Below are positions 24,151-36,993 of a stretch of DNA of 64,000 bases, one piece after another (the first letter of the stretch is position 1; each line of letters opens with the position of its first letter). Below the pieces are notes generated by a model. That model made no database searches, was not told the origin of the DNA, and saw only the letters and a program-made list of their open reading frames with translations. The translations under genes were made by a program, and so were the position numbers. The DNA comes from Dromiciops gliroides. Its lineage: Eukaryota; Chordata; Mammalia; Microbiotheria; Microbiotheriidae. Location of the stretch: assembly GCF_019393635.1 (NCBI RefSeq), contig NC_057864.1:474566617-474630616 (forward strand), read 5' to 3'.

Positions 24151-24690
24151 TCCTTGAGGGTAAGGACTATGTGTGGGGGTGTAACTAGATCAATTCCTAG
24201 CCCATATAATTTCTTTAATAAATGGTTATTGAATTGAAATGACCTAAGCTCATAGACCTCAAAGAGCATGTAGTCCAAGACCCTCATTTTACAGATGAGA
24301 GAACAGAGGTATAAGAGAGATTGAGTGACTTGATACTAGGCAATTAGTTGGTTATATAAATGCCAGTAACAAAAGTTGGATTTGAACTGAGCTCCTTTAA
24401 TTTCAAATCCAGCAATATTCCCATTGTACAAAGCAGCCTTACCTCTATGATGTTGATATCCAGAGACTAGATGCTTCCCAGAAACATTTGTTTTTCAATC
24501 CGAATACATTAAAGGAAAGGAATGAATTTCACTTTGGAGATTCCAGGCCCCAGATACAGATTAAGAGTACTAGACTGGTGTTAGAAAACTTGAATTTGAT
24601 TCCTAGATTTGCCCCCTTAGAGGCAGTGGGACAAGTCCCTACCTTCAGTTTCCCAATCTGTAAAATTAAAGGCTTGGGTTGAATGACTTT

Positions 24691-24836
24691 TTTTTTTTTG
24701 GTGAGGCAATTGGGGTTAAGTGACTTGCCCAGGGTCACACAGCTAGTAATTGTTAAGTGTCTGAGGTCAGATTTGAACTCAGGACTTCCTGAATCCAGGG
24801 CCAATGCTCTATCCACTGTCCCACCTAGCTGCCCCT
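24691..24836 (-). mobile_element. tRNA-derived SINE
   Basis: Minus copy; duplication gggttgaatgactt at 24676-24689 and 24837-24850. Confidence 0.96.
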
Positions 24837-24899
24837 GGGTTGAATGACTTTTAAGACCCTTTCCATAAACCCATGAAATCACACAATAAAGCCCAAGTG

Positions 24900-25060
24900 C
24901 CCAGCCAGTATCAAATTAAAATATAATTGGAAAATGTTTATCAAAATTAACAAAAATGCAATACAACATAGATGATGTTAATTTGTATTTTTAAGTCAAT
25001 ATATGGACACCCACCCACCCAGGGATTCATTTCTATTTGAGTTTGACACCACTGACATAG
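24900..25060 (+). repeat. Dispersed repeat copy (pair with 48880-49020)
   Basis: 'attaaaatataattggaaaa', 'caatacaacatagatgatgt', 'catttctatttgagtttgac', 'accac'. Same order at 48880-49020. Family unassigned. Confidence 0.6.
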
Positions 25061-25939
25061 GTTACCAGCTAGATGATTAAGGTCACCCGCAAATGACCTC
25101 CTCCCTGGGACAGACACATTTACAAAGAAAAAGAGTGACTAGAATTTGTTCTTTCTGTTCAATGAGAATGCTCAGTGGGGTTTATTTGTTTCTTTTAGTC
25201 TCAGCTTTTCCTACCCTCCTGTAAATCAACTGAAAAATTTCTAGACTATTCTGAGAAATAAAAGGGTCCAACGCTGCCTTAAAATAAGGAAATTTCCATA
25301 TCTAGAGCTGGAAGGAACCCAAGAGATGAGAAAACTAGGGCCTAGAAAGATGAAATAACTTGGCCTAGATCACATGGATAGCAAGTCACCAAGGGGGAAT
25401 TCAAGTTCAGGTCTTCTAATTCCCCATCAGTGTGGTTTTTTCCACCAGACTACATGTATTTTGAGAAATGTATTTCATATAATTGGTTTCCTTTGTAATC
25501 CTGTTTTTTGTACATTTTTATTTTATGCATTTAAAAGCATTATTTGGAGAAGGAATCCATAGGCTTCAGCAGATTGCTGCCAGATGGGTCCAGGACACAC
25601 ACAAAAAGGTTAAGAAGCCATGCTTTTGAGTTTACAAAGCCCTCCGGAGACATTTTCTCATTTGATCCTCACAATCGCCTTTTAAGGCAGGTAGAGGATT
25701 CATTCTTAGCCCCTTTTTAGAGATGAGAAGATTGAGACCCAAAAAAGTCGGGCAGTTTGCCTGAGCTCACACACCTAGTCAGCCTCAAACCAAGTTTTTT
25801 TTCAGATTCCACTATACCCAAGGGGAAAAGACATTGGCTTGGCCAGGAGTCAGAGTGAGGGACTCTATTGTCTATTTGATATTTCAAGCTCAACAACCTT
25901 TCTTCCTATCTTTCTAGCACTTTTTACACAATATTCTAC

Positions 25940-26160
25940 TCCATTCACTCCACAGTTCAGCTGCCCTGGTCGATTCACTCATCCACACATCTCTCATCTC
26001 CATGCCTTTGCACTCTACATCCCCGTTCCTGGAATTCCTACCCTCCCCATCTCCACATCTTTAGAATTCTTAGTTTTCCTCAATATTCAGCTCAAAGGCT
26101 GTATTCTAAAAGACATCTTCCTTGACCCCTCCCTATAGTTCCTTCCCCTCTAAAGAAAAA
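25940..26160 (+). repeat. L2-type LINE fragment (continues after the SINE at 26345)
   Basis: 'catgcctttgcactctacat', 'tattcagctcaaaggctgta', 'catcttccttgacccctccc'. The matching L2 end 'ctcgagggcaggaactgttt' and 'acttagtaaatgcttgttca' lies at 26630-26730. Confidence 0.6.
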
Positions 26161-26344
26161 AAGAAAAACAAACATCCGGTGTCATCCCCAGTTGTCCTGA
26201 TGTATATCTTGCCACTGGACCCTGATGGCTCCAGAGGAGCGAATGAGGCTGATGACTTTGCACAGCTCTGCCTCACTTAAATCCAATTCACTGCAAGTCA
26301 TGACATCACCCCAATGTCATGGTCCTCTTTGAGAACAACAATCC

Positions 26345-26483
26345 GGGGGCAGCTAGGTGGCGCAGTGGATAAAGCACAAGCCCTGGATTCAGGAGGACCT
26401 GAGTTCAAATCCAGCCTCAGACACTTGACACTTACTAGCTGTGTGACCCTGGGCAAGTCACTTAACCCTCATTGCCCCAACCA

Positions 26484-26543
<60 letters not shown>
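26345..26543 (+). mobile_element. tRNA-derived SINE with (AG)n tail
   Basis: SINE body then (AG)n 26493-26542. Duplication gagaacaacaatcc at 26331-26344 and 26544-26557. Confidence 0.96.
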
Positions 26544-26546
<3 letters not shown>

Positions 26547-26629
26547 AACAACAATCCCCTCACAAATTGTCTTCCATCTACTCTATATGTATCTGCTAAT
26601 ATGCCAACATATCAATTAGAATGTAAATT

Positions 26630-26740
26630 CCTCGAGGGCAGGAACTGTTTCACTATTATCTTTGTATCACCAGCACTTAGCATAGTGCCTATCACATAGT
26701 CAGCACTTAGTAAATGCTTGTTCATTCACTGATTGATTGA
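26630..26740 (+). repeat. L2-type LINE 3' end
   Basis: 'cagcacttagcatagtgcct', 'atcacatagtcagcacttag', 'taaatgcttg'. Confidence 0.65.
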
Positions 26741-27399
26741 GACAACATAGATGTGCTCAGAAGGGCTGTCTCAGCAAATAAAGCCATTTTGGACCATCCT
26801 TCAGGGGTAAGAAAAAGAGATGATGATGCTATGTTCTAATAACTTGGCCAAGTCTACTCTACCAAAGGAAAAAAAAATGTCTCCATGGGAAGCTGTTTCT
26901 TGGAGAGACTCCAGGAAAATGATTCTAAAGGCAAAGACTTTAGTGAAAGCCAGACATTTTTACTATATGAGCTAGTCATCTTCTAGAGTAAGCTAACCAT
27001 CTTCTAAAACAAGCTCTTAGTCCAATGGTCCTTAAGGGAACCCTGAACTCACAGGGGAAGATACCATTGTAGCAAGAGCACTGGATTTGGAGTCAGGTGA
27101 CCCAGGTTCCAATCCTAGATGTGATCCTGATACTTGATCCCTCTGAGGCTCAGTTTCCTCTATAGAATGAAGGGATTGAAAAAATCCCCCTCAGCATTGA
27201 CATTCTATGTTCCTCTTATGTAGTGAGAATAATATAGGATTCTTCAAGGCAGAAGAAAGCATTAATGTACTAACCCCTCAGTTTTCTTTCTCAAACCCAT
27301 CTCCTTTCACTTTCTTCCATTTCTTTAGTGGTGAAAAGCCCTTTGCACACTGGCTATAACCTATCATTCCTGTTAGTACCTTATCCCCCCCTCCACAAA

Positions 27400-28020
27400 T
27401 GTAAACTTCTGTTCATCTGACTTCTTTTACTCAAACAGATCATTCCATCTCCCCACTCTATGCATTTGCATGGGCTGTCCCTCTTGCCAAAAATGCCCTT
27501 CCTCTTCACCTATGCCTCTTAGAATTCCTTACTTCCTTTAAAGCTCTGCTTTAGTGATATTTCTTACAAGAGCTTGTTCCTGATCTCCTCCCACTTGTTG
27601 ATGTGCTCTCCACCTATGCTGGAGTGTACTGGTAAATGTTTAACAACCAGGTCTCTGAGAGTGAGGGGGAAGAAAAAGGAAGAAATGCACATATGACAGC
27701 CTTTTAAATTTAATCAGCATCATTAAGATTTTCTTAAGTCTAGACAATCAACAAAACAATAAATCAAGCTCTTATTTGTATTCTTTGCCAGTTTCTGAGG
27801 TGGAAATGCTCACCGGAAAAAAATTTCACAATTGGCTCACCTGAGCTGATTCAGCTAGCTACAGCACACCCATTCTAACTTACTTTGCATATATTATCTG
27901 TGCACCTGATATAGAATGGAAGCCTGAAAACAGTACCTTGTATTTCTGTCTTTTTATACCCATTGCCCAACCCAGTACCTTTGCACATAATAGGTGTTTA
28001 ATAAATTACTGGATTAAAGT
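27400..28020 (+). repeat. L2-type LINE relic
   Basis: 'tatgcatttgcatgggctgt', 'tgccaaaaatgcccttcctc', 'ttaaagctctgctttagtga', then 'aataggtgtttaataaatta' near 27990. Diverged. Confidence 0.5.
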
Positions 28021-28469
28021 TGGCTAAATTGAAGTATGTTGGCAATAATAAGCTGGAAGTTGGCTGAATTGAAATAAATTGTCTTTGCTATTCATTGACA
28101 TTTAATTGTCACTGAATGCTATGAAAGAATTCTTGTTAAGGTTAGGGGTGGGCCTAGCTAACCTCTGAGGTTCCTTTCCAGTCTGGAATTTGCTTGGGAA
28201 GCCCGTGTTGAACCATTCCTCTCCCTTGGGTCGTCAGTGGCTTCAGCCTCCGATGTCCTCCCCATTTTACACAGTGGCCCCTTTAGATGAGGGACCCAGG
28301 AGAGGATAAAAGGACTAGGCCTCGTGCCAGATTATGTTCAGGGGAAAGTAATGATTCTACTTCTCCTGGAGAATGGAATGTTGGTGATGAGGGGCAGGGC
28401 AGGACACCTGGAATTCTCACGTGGCCCTTCATCAGTAGCCCAGCTCCAAGCTCTCCACTTGCTACTCGG

Positions 28470-28770
28470 CCTCGGCAGAATTCAAAGCACAGCTGACTGA
28501 GGCACCATTAACGGTATTAAAGATTTAGAAGGCGTATGCTCATCCTGCCTCTCTGGAGGGGAGGGGGGAGCAGGGGTGAGAGATGAGAGCACTGATGCCA
28601 ACAAAACCCATATTGTCATCCAGTTGCCATATTCAACCTTTCGTTTAATAGTTATGGGCCTCATTAAAAGCACATTTATTGTTCAATCTGTAATCTTTCA
28701 CCAAGGCAAAAAGGCTTCATATAAACAGCTTCAATCACTCCCAAGCTCAATAACATTTTCATTGATTGTC
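28470..28770. other. Repeat-free AT-rich block, candidate conserved non-coding element
   Basis: No SINE, LINE or ORF signature. It contains homeodomain-like TTTAATAG and CATTAAAAG, 'cacatttattgttcaatct', 'gcttcatataaacagcttc' and 'cattttcattgattgtc'. The unbroken complexity differs from the decayed repeats around it. Function is unknown. Confidence 0.3.
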
Positions 28771-29404
28771 AGTGCCCGGGGGTGGTCTCTGAAATGAGGG
28801 CCTTGGGAATCAGAGCGTTTTTGCCCTCTCCGCGGCCGCAGCACAACCTTCCGCTGAGCTTCCCAGAGAGGTGGAACAGGTGTCAGGACCCCAATCTTCC
28901 CTCAGCCTCTGGGGAAAGCCAAAATCCTGTTCTAGGAAGAATCTCAGACAAAGAAAGCGAGAGACCCCAGCCTCGCCCTGGCTCTGCTCCTAGTTCATTC
29001 GTTCGTGGTGTGATCTTAGGCAGAAGCCAGGTCAGTAGAAAGTGAAAGCTCTGGGAGATACAATACAATGATTACTGACCTAAAAGATGGAAGATGTAGC
29101 CATCCAGTCACTGTGTGACTATGGGAAAGTCTCTTCCCCTATGTGAACCTTTTTCCTCTCCTATAAAATGAAAGAAAACATGTTATACCTTATCTCCATG
29201 GTCACAGAATACCAGAGTGGGATGGGACCTCAGGGCATCTAACCCTGAAGAAAGAATGTTCTGTAATCTATCTAGCTTGTGCTTGAATACGTCTGGGACT
29301 GGGGAACTTACTACTCAGTCCCAGGTCTCCATAGAACCTCAGGAGGCCCAGACATGCTAACCCCTTCCCCCATCCTCCCAGCTCCCCTTTCTATGTTGTC
29401 TTTC

Positions 29405-29505
29405 CCCTCATTAGAATGTAAGCTTGTGAGGGCAGAGAGTGGTTTGTTTGCTTAGCATAGTGCCTGGCATACAGTAAGCACTTAATAAATGCTTTATCTC
29501 TCTAC
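29405..29505 (+). repeat. L2-type LINE 3' end
   Basis: 'ttagaatgtaagcttgtgag', 'gcttagcatagtgcctggca', 'aagcacttaataaatgcttt'. Confidence 0.65.
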
Positions 29506-29799
29506 TCCCAAGGCCCATTCCACTTTGGGAAAATTCCAGTTGTTAGGAACATCTTTTTAATGAAGAAAAATCTACCACTTTTGCTTCCTCTCATTGCTTT
29601 TCATTTTAACTTTGGGGGACTGGAAGAGAAAGTCTTATCCCTCTTCCATACGGCAACCCTTCAAATACACGAAAGCAACAATTCTGAGTCTCCCACACTG
29701 GCTCTGCCCTCTCTTCACCAGGATAAATATTCCCATTGCCTTCCTGATCCCCTTACCATTATCTGGGTGACTCTCCTCTGAGTGTAATCCAGCTTGTCA

Positions 29800-30990
29800 A
29801 TATCTTTTGCAAATGTGGAGTCCACAACTGAATACAATCATTTTCTTCATCTGAATCTATAGCTTGTGGTGGGTACGCTAAGTAGGACAAAGATTATTAA
29901 GAGGCATCTAATGACTGAAAGTAAAATCTAGTGCAAACCCTAATTCACAGAATTGATCCCCACAAAAGGCCATCTTCAGGTTCATTGCATTCTTGGGAAC
30001 TACCTTGACTCAAAAACATGTGCTTACCTTTAATAGCCAACCAGAAGACCCAATTACTTCAAGGCAAAGGTATTCAATGAAATATTATACTAAAATAAAA
30101 GTAACAATAAAGCCTTCCCCCCAGAAATCTGGGTCACACTCATAAACACACTTCTAGAGTTGAGACCTCACTCTATCCCAGAGTCAGCCCTCCTTATAAA
30201 GATCCCACTTTGCCTCTAATGGCTGGACCACTCTAGCAGCTGCCCTCCCAACAAACTCCAAGGGTCCTCTGGCCGCTTCTCCACTTTCTCAATTCCAAAA
30301 CTCTTGTTCCCAAGCAGTTGTGTTGAGGAATGGAAACAAAAACTAAGTCCAAAGGTCAAGGCCATTATAGCTTTCTCCTACTCCCACCCCAGCCATGGTG
30401 AGGACCTTATTATGTATATATAAGCAACAGAATTTTTCCAAGCTGAGTTCCCAGAGAAAATCAGAGACCTAGCCAGGTCTATAAAATTTATTCTGAGAAT
30501 GCTTAGAAAAGCAAATCAGCCCCTTTGTTGGGCTGCCTTTCTGGGGGGCTGAATATGAATAGGGATGCTTGGGTTGCTTCTCCCCCAAGAGAGTATTGGA
30601 ATGTAACTCCGATCCCAAAGCTCATTGGTATGTGACTCTCTGCTCATTGGTGGAGACCAATGCCCTGCCCTGAGTGAGGGGTGAGGTGAAGTTGGTGAGA
30701 GGCAAGAGCTTCGGTCCTCAGTCAGTCCCCTTAGGGACTCCTCAAGCTTCAGAAATCTTCAAGTGGCAGGTCATTTTAGGCACTTCTGGCTGCCAGCTTT
30801 AAGAGAGAAGATGGAAGAGGCCAATTGTACTTCATATTGCTGACAGAAAAAGACTCTGTGAAGACATGGGAGGAGTTGGAAGAATTCATCATGTCCCTTT
30901 CTCCAGCTGGCTACCCTAGAAACTTCAGGAAGTTTCCCCTTGGTTGAGATCAAGGACAATCTCTTAGTTGAACTGAGTTATTTGGATCCT
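29800..30990. other. Unassigned stretch with CCAAT/TATA-like motifs
   Basis: Contains three ATTGG/CCAAT motifs within 30620-30665, 'ccttataaag' at about 30194 and 'tatatataagc' at about 30415. It could be an old LTR, but no TG...CA ends with a matching duplication were found. Confidence 0.3.
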
Positions 30991-31434
30991 AAAGGGAAAG
31001 CTCTTTCACTTGGTATTGACTGGTATATATTCTCCTATGTATACCTCCTCTGATTTCTGTTTTGCCATATACTATTTGGATAAATTAATTCCTTTGTTAT
31101 TCATGGTGGAATTGACATTTGGTAGGAACCTCAAGATGACAAAGCAATCAGAAGTGAACCCAATCATCTCCCCTAGACTAACAATATTTAGGAACAGAGA
31201 GATACAATTCTTGCCTCTTCTCCCCCTATCCTTTTTCAAAAGATACTTTCATTTTGGCAAGGAAAGGCAGCAAGAAGTTTGGGCTGGTATCCCCTCTTTT
31301 GGCAGAGAGGAGAGTAGCCTCAGGTTACCATGTGCCAGGCACTGTGCTAAGTGCTCTACATAGAATTGGTCTTGATTTTACACTTGGAGAAGCTCATTCA
31401 TCCTTTTAAGGAAGATTTTCAAAATATTAAAATT

Positions 31435-31765
31435 GGGGAGTAACCAAAAACCAGATAGATTTACAAATGAATTCTATCAAACACTCAAGGAAATTTATCC
31501 TCAATATTATATAAATTATATGTAAAAATAGAGAGAAAAGAAATCCTACCAAACTCCTTTATAACACAAATACAAGTCTAAGAAACCTAGGAGAGATATA
31601 GAAGAAGAAGAAAACTATAGATCAATCTCTTTAATGAATATCAATATAAAATATTAGCAAGGAGGCTCCAGCAACATATTTAGAAGATTGTATTGTATGC
31701 TCTGACAAGGTTGGGTTTATGTCAATACAGCAAGTGTGGCCCAAAATTCAGTCAACTATGAACAA
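31435..31765 (+). pseudogene. L1 ORF2 reverse transcriptase fragment
   Basis: Broken frames give TNEFYQTLKEIYPQYYINYM, then KKPRRDIEEEENYRSISLMN, the L1 RT segment before motif A, followed by GWVYVNTA-like sequence. Both ends are truncated. No poly(A) or duplication is obvious. Confidence 0.65.
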
Positions 31766-32578
31766 TAATAGATCATAATAAATGATATCCCAAGATGATC
31801 ATGTCTGACATTGGAGGTGACCTTATGTGCTCCAGCCTCCATTCAGTCATAGCCATGAAACAACTAGACCTTGCCAACTTATAAACCTGGCCTCCAGTCC
31901 TTGACAGGCAAATCTGATTATATCCATTAACCTAAGACCAGAAAATAAGGGGAGGGGGGCGGAGTCTAACATTAGCTTCCATGAGGATGAGGTGCCCATG
32001 ATACCAAGAAAGGGAAAGGCCCATTCTTCCCCACGCCTTGCTTGACATCGCATGATATCAACTAGAAAATTGCCACCAAGTGGATGTCAGAAACTATTCT
32101 TTTCACGGATTCGTCACTGCAGCCACATTTCCTATCTCTTTTGCAAGTGGGGTTGGGGACTGACCAAAGTAGAGTTCAGGGTTTACCCTACAATGCAAAG
32201 TCCTTTCAATGATGAGTGGAATCCCTGATCACCAGATGAAGAAAAGTGCCTCAGAGCACCCACTTCTGTTGACCAGAACAAGAAAGGTCAAGTCTGAGTA
32301 TGCTTTATTACAGGAGAAAGACCCCACTAAAGTATGGCCCTATAATCTTATAATTCTTGAGCTTTCTGACTACCTGAGTACACTGTCCTCAACCCCACTA
32401 AATGAATATGAGACTCCAAAGTAGAGTTAAACCCCCGCCAGCATACCTGCCCTATCACTGAAGTACTTACAAGACAGAGTCTGAAATACACACAAAGAAC
32501 TTTGAGATATACTTAGACAGAACCAAGATAAATCAGACAGACAGACAAGCAAGATATACTTCAGAACATAACCTCAGA

Positions 32579-32730
32579 GGGCAGCTAGGTGGCACAGTGG
32601 ATAAAGCACCTGCCCTGGATTCAGGAGGACCTGAGTTCAAATCTGACCTCAGACACTTGACACTTACTAGCTGTGTGACCCTGGGCAAGTCACTTAACCC
32701 CAATTGCCTCACCCAAAAAAAAAAAAAAAA
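32579..32730 (+). mobile_element. tRNA-derived SINE
   Basis: Full copy with 16-17 A tail. Duplication gaacataacctcaga at 32564-32578 and 32731-32745. Confidence 0.96.
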
Positions 32731-33067
32731 GAACATAACCTCAGACAAACCTTCTTCTGTGGGTCAAGACAAATGTTTTCTGGCCCTAATGGGAAATAGA
32801 GAGAAGCCACAGTGGGCTTTGGGTTCATAGAATCAGAGATCAAGAACTAGAATTTCAGAGACCGACTAGTCCAATCCCCTCCCTTTACAGAAGGGGAAAC
32901 TGAAGCCCAGAGAAATTTAATGATTTGCCCAAGGTGACATGGACAGTAAACATTAGCAGAAGGATTTGAACCTAGGTCATGTGTCTCAAAAGTTACTATT
33001 CTTTGTCCTAACTATACCATATTGCTTCCCTTTCAAAAGCTGTGCAATTACCTAGAAATAAAGGCCA

Positions 33068-33230
33068 GGGGCAGCTAGGTGGCACAGTGGATAGAGCACT
33101 GGTCCTGGAGTCAGGAGGACCCGAGTTCAAATCCGACCTCAGACACTTAACACTTACTGGCTGTGTGACCCTGGGCAAGTCACTTAACCCCAATTGCCTC
33201 ACCTAAAAAAAAAAAGAAAGAAAGAAAAAG
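33068..33230 (+). mobile_element. tRNA-derived SINE
   Basis: Full copy; tail (A)n with GAAAG units. 'aaataaaggcca' and 'aagaaaggcca' flank it. Confidence 0.94.
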
Positions 33231-34423
33231 AAAGAAAGGCCAAACCCCTCAGCCTGGCATTCAAAGGTTTTCACAAGCTGAGCCCTATCCACCCTTCTGT
33301 CTTCTCATCCTATGCGATCCCTAACCCTAACCTCTAACACATCCTCCTTGGCCATTTTGTGCATAACCTGCCCTTTTTCTGGCCTGCCCTCCAGGGTCCT
33401 CTCGACCTACCCAAATCTAGCCCATAATAATTCCTATTTCTAAGGATTTTAGGATCTACACAGTGTTTTCTTCATAACCACTTAATGAAAATAAATATTG
33501 CAAATATTGTGACCACCAGGAAGAAAATGAGCCTCCATGAAGACTTATCCATGTCTTATAACTACTAAGTTTCAGTTGTAGAATCTGGACCTATATCTTC
33601 TGGCTCCAAAACAAATGCTTTGTCTACTATATCTCTAAGCTGCTGGTCTCCAAAGTGGCGGGGGAGGGGGGACAGGATGACTGTACCCTGGATGTGTGAC
33701 CAACCAATCAGACATTGGGAAGGGGGGTCACTCATGGGGCTTGTCTCCAACACAAGCACACCTACCCTTTGCCCATTGCAGCGCAATACTCATCCCCTCC
33801 ACTGAACAAGCTCTCAACTCTCCCCTTCTTAGCACCACATTGATTCCTCAGGACATTTATAACCTAACCCTGACCCAGGCACCCACAGTAACAGGGATAT
33901 AGTCATTGAGGAGGGGGAAAAAACACCAAGAAAACAGACTGGGGAGAAAATGGGCACCGACAAAGGTTTCACCAGCAAGAAAGTTTGGTTACGTCTGCTC
34001 TAAACAAAGATGGCTGGCAAATGTTCTTCTATGCATCAAGAGTGACACCTGGTGGTTATAGGAGGGACTCTCAGAAGAGCGACAGAGCCCAACCAACTCT
34101 ACTTTTCCAAATTCAGTTCAATCCCCTAGAGGACAAAAGCCAAACCCCTCAGCCTACCCACCCATTAAGGCCCGGCTCGACTCCCACGTCATCGAAGAAT
34201 GTTCCCTGACCACCCCTAACCAATCTGTCAGTCAACAAACATTTATTAATCACCTACTATTTATCAGGCATTGTACTAAGTGTTGGGGATACTGTCCAAA
34301 CTTCAAGGAATTTCCATTGTATTGAATAATTATCATTAATTTATTGTGCCTACTTTATGTCCATTTCATGCTGGGCACTGGGCATAGAAAGACAAAAATT
34401 AAACAGTTCCCGCCTTCAAGGAG

Positions 34424-34996
34424 TGTGTTTTTAAAATTATTGTTACTAAATTGTACTTTCTAAAATTATTGCTACTTATATTAGTGACTATTTCACCTGT
34501 TTTGGCAGTAAGCATTTATTATTAATTAATATTATATATACCAGTAAAGAACTGACTGTGTGGCAGTTGGCACAAGCAGGAGAAAAACCCCAGAAGACCC
34601 ATGCTGTCTCTCAGAGAGACAACACATGGTCTGAAGGCCTACATAGCTTGTACCCCTAAGCAGGAGAGTGAGCAGAGAGGGCAAAAAGAGCAAAAGGGAG
34701 AGTGACCCTGGTGTGGTCAGGGGTTTTATCTTCCTTAGATAGAGGCGGGTCATTATACATTGATCTAAGCTAATTGGTTATAGCATCATTCCGTTCCATT
34801 GATTGACATGACATGAGGGTGGTCGAAAGAGTATACAAAAAGGGCAAGCTAAACAAAAGAATCAATCTGCATTCCTTTAGTTCACCTGGGCTCATCCCAA
34901 GCAGGGGCTGAACTTTCTGGGGTGAGGGGGAGAGAGCAACTAAGCTAATGTCTGGATCTTTCCTAGAAATCCATTATTAATCATTATTTTCTCACA
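34424..34996 (-). mobile_element. Solo ERV-type LTR 'B'
   Basis: 573 bp starting TGTGTTTTTAAAA and ending TTCTCACA, flanked by 4-bp ggag at 34420-34423 and 34997-35000. Removing the LTR rejoins 'cttcaaggag' with 'cttccatcct', the expected order of the host repeat. On the minus strand, CCAAT (about 34776), GATAAAA (about 34730) and AATAAA (34520-34515) are in U3-to-R order. No gag or pol sequence is attached. The 4-bp duplication is usual for class I (gamma-type) ERVs. It is related to LTR A. Confidence 0.82.
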
Positions 34997-35849
34997 GGAG
35001 CTTCCATCCTATCTGGCCTCTGTCCTCAGAGCTCCTGTCTGAAAGCAGTTCCACTTAACCAAATACTTCCAGTGACATCCAAATTCAAGTCAATTCGGTG
35101 GATAATTATTCAGTGGTCTGGGGCCGGTGGACACTTGGTCATCCAAGAGTAGAGTTGTAATCTCATCACAGGCCCTTGGGCCACTGGTACAGATCACAAC
35201 CTGTCTAAGCCTGCTCAAACTTCCTGTCACCCCTCTCCCATCACACCTATCTTCCATTCTCTAGATAAGTCTTAGGGAATTATCCAAGGTTCAGAGAAGG
35301 AACTGACTTGGCTACAGTTCCACAGCTAATCAGCTCCTGCAGCAAGATTAGAATTCAAGTCTTCCTGATTCCCAAGTCCAGGGCCATAGCCACTGAGGCA
35401 CACTTCATGTCCAAGTCCTCCCATGAATCCTGCAGAGAAGCTCAATCCAACATACTGGGGGGTCTTCCTTGGGTATTTTAACATTGCTTGGATTTCAGTT
35501 CCCTTGGGTCCCCTATTTGTTAGACTTCAGTCTCATCAAATTGAAGCTTTTTAATGGGCTTTGACAGTAAGGAGAAAATGAGGTTACAAAGGTTTAAAAA
35601 TGGCACAATTTTTGACTTCCGAGAATTTCTATTCTAACACAAACGCAAGTAAGCACCATAGGATCCTGGTTCTAACCCTGGAATGGACCCCAGAGGCCAT
35701 GGAGTCTAATACTTTTATTTTACAGATAAGGAAACTGAGAGTCAGAGGGGTGAAGGGACTTGTCCAAGGTCTCACAGGTAGTAACCATTAGAGGTTCGAA
35801 CCTAGGTCCTCTAACTCCAGGGGAAGAAAAGCCCAGAGGCCAAACAATT

Positions 35850-36105
35850 ATTTTTGTTGTCATTCAGTCTTTTTTAGTCACGTCTGACTCTTTCTGACCC
35901 CATTTAAGGTTTTCTTGGCAAAGATACTGGAGTAGTTTGCTATTTCCTTCTCCAGCTCATTTGACAGGTGAGGAACCTGAGGCAAACAGGGTTAAGTGGC
36001 TCGCCCAGGGTCACAGGTAGTAAGTGTCTGAGGCTGGATTTGAACTTGGGTCTTCCTGACTCCAAGCCCAGTGCTCTATGCGCTGAGCCACCATTGTTGC
36101 CTCCA
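35850..36105 (-). mobile_element. Long-form SINE with RTE-like tail
   Basis: Reading minus: tRNA-like head at 36105, CORE-like centre ('gagctggagaaggaaatag'), tail 'agtcagacgtgactaaaaaa' and 'gaatgacaacaa' at 35850-35880. Confidence 0.87.
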
Positions 36106-36820
36106 ATCAATCATTTTACAGATGATGAAACTGAGACAAAGGAGGTAAAGTGATTTACCAAGGTCAGCGTCCTCATAACCTAGATTATTTCTCCCCCGGC
36201 GGTTCTGGAGCACTCATTGCTGAAGCCCCGCCGAGTTGACGAGTGAAGACAGGAAGTGATCAGGGGCTGGACGACATGGTCTCCAAGTTCCCTTCTAGTT
36301 CTCTTCTAACTCATCCCGTGATTTCAGCTCTTCCATGTCAGCCAAGAGGCTTAGCAGGAATCAGCCAAGACATCCCTTCAACCCAGATGGAAAAATTGCA
36401 GGAGACAGCACCTATAACCCAAGAAATGGCTTATACTTCCCCTTGCTGGGCCTCATCGTCCTCTTCTATAAACAAGAGGACTAGCCCTTGTGGTTTTCAA
36501 GGGCCCTCATAATTCTGAATTCTGCGGGAGTGTGGGACTCAGCAGATTAATTGTGGAGAATGGCTGCCACCTAGTGTTCTAACCAATTAACTGCAACGGA
36601 CTCTTGACTAGCATAAGGCAACAAGGCAAGAAATATTTATGAAGCCCTTACTATGGACCAGGCACTGGGGTAAGCATTTGGGATACAAATACAAGCAAAA
36701 AGAAAGACAATCCCTACCCTTGAGGAGCTTACATTCTAAAGGGGATTCTTAACTAGATACAAAATAAATAAAAAGAATTTAACAAGGTAGTTAAATACAC
36801 AGTAAATGGGGAAAGAAAGG

Positions 36821-36993
36821 CAGCTAGGTGACACAGTGGATGGAGTGCGGGATTTGGAGGCAGGAAGACCTGGGTTCAAATCCAGTCTCAGACACTTACT
36901 AACTGTGTGACCCTAGGCAAGCCACTTAACTCTGTTTGGCTCAGTTTCTTCATCTGTAGATTGAGCTGGAAAAGGAAATGCAAACCACTCTAG
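36821..36993 (+). mobile_element. Long-form SINE, left part (split by a SINE)
   Basis: 'aggcagctaggtgacacagt' to 'aatgcaaaccactctaga'. It resumes at 37190 with 'cactctagtatcttttaca' and closes at about 37279 with 'agtcagacatgactgaaagg', 'acaacaacaacaac'. Confidence 0.9.

Noticed and set aside
28287-29045. Overlapping plus-strand frames as a possible small gene
   Set aside because: No homology recognised, no splice signals fitting between frames, and the opposite strand is equally open.
29868-30960. An additional LTR
   Set aside because: CCAAT and TATA-like motifs exist, but no TG...CA ends with a matching short duplication could be found, so it is listed only as unassigned.
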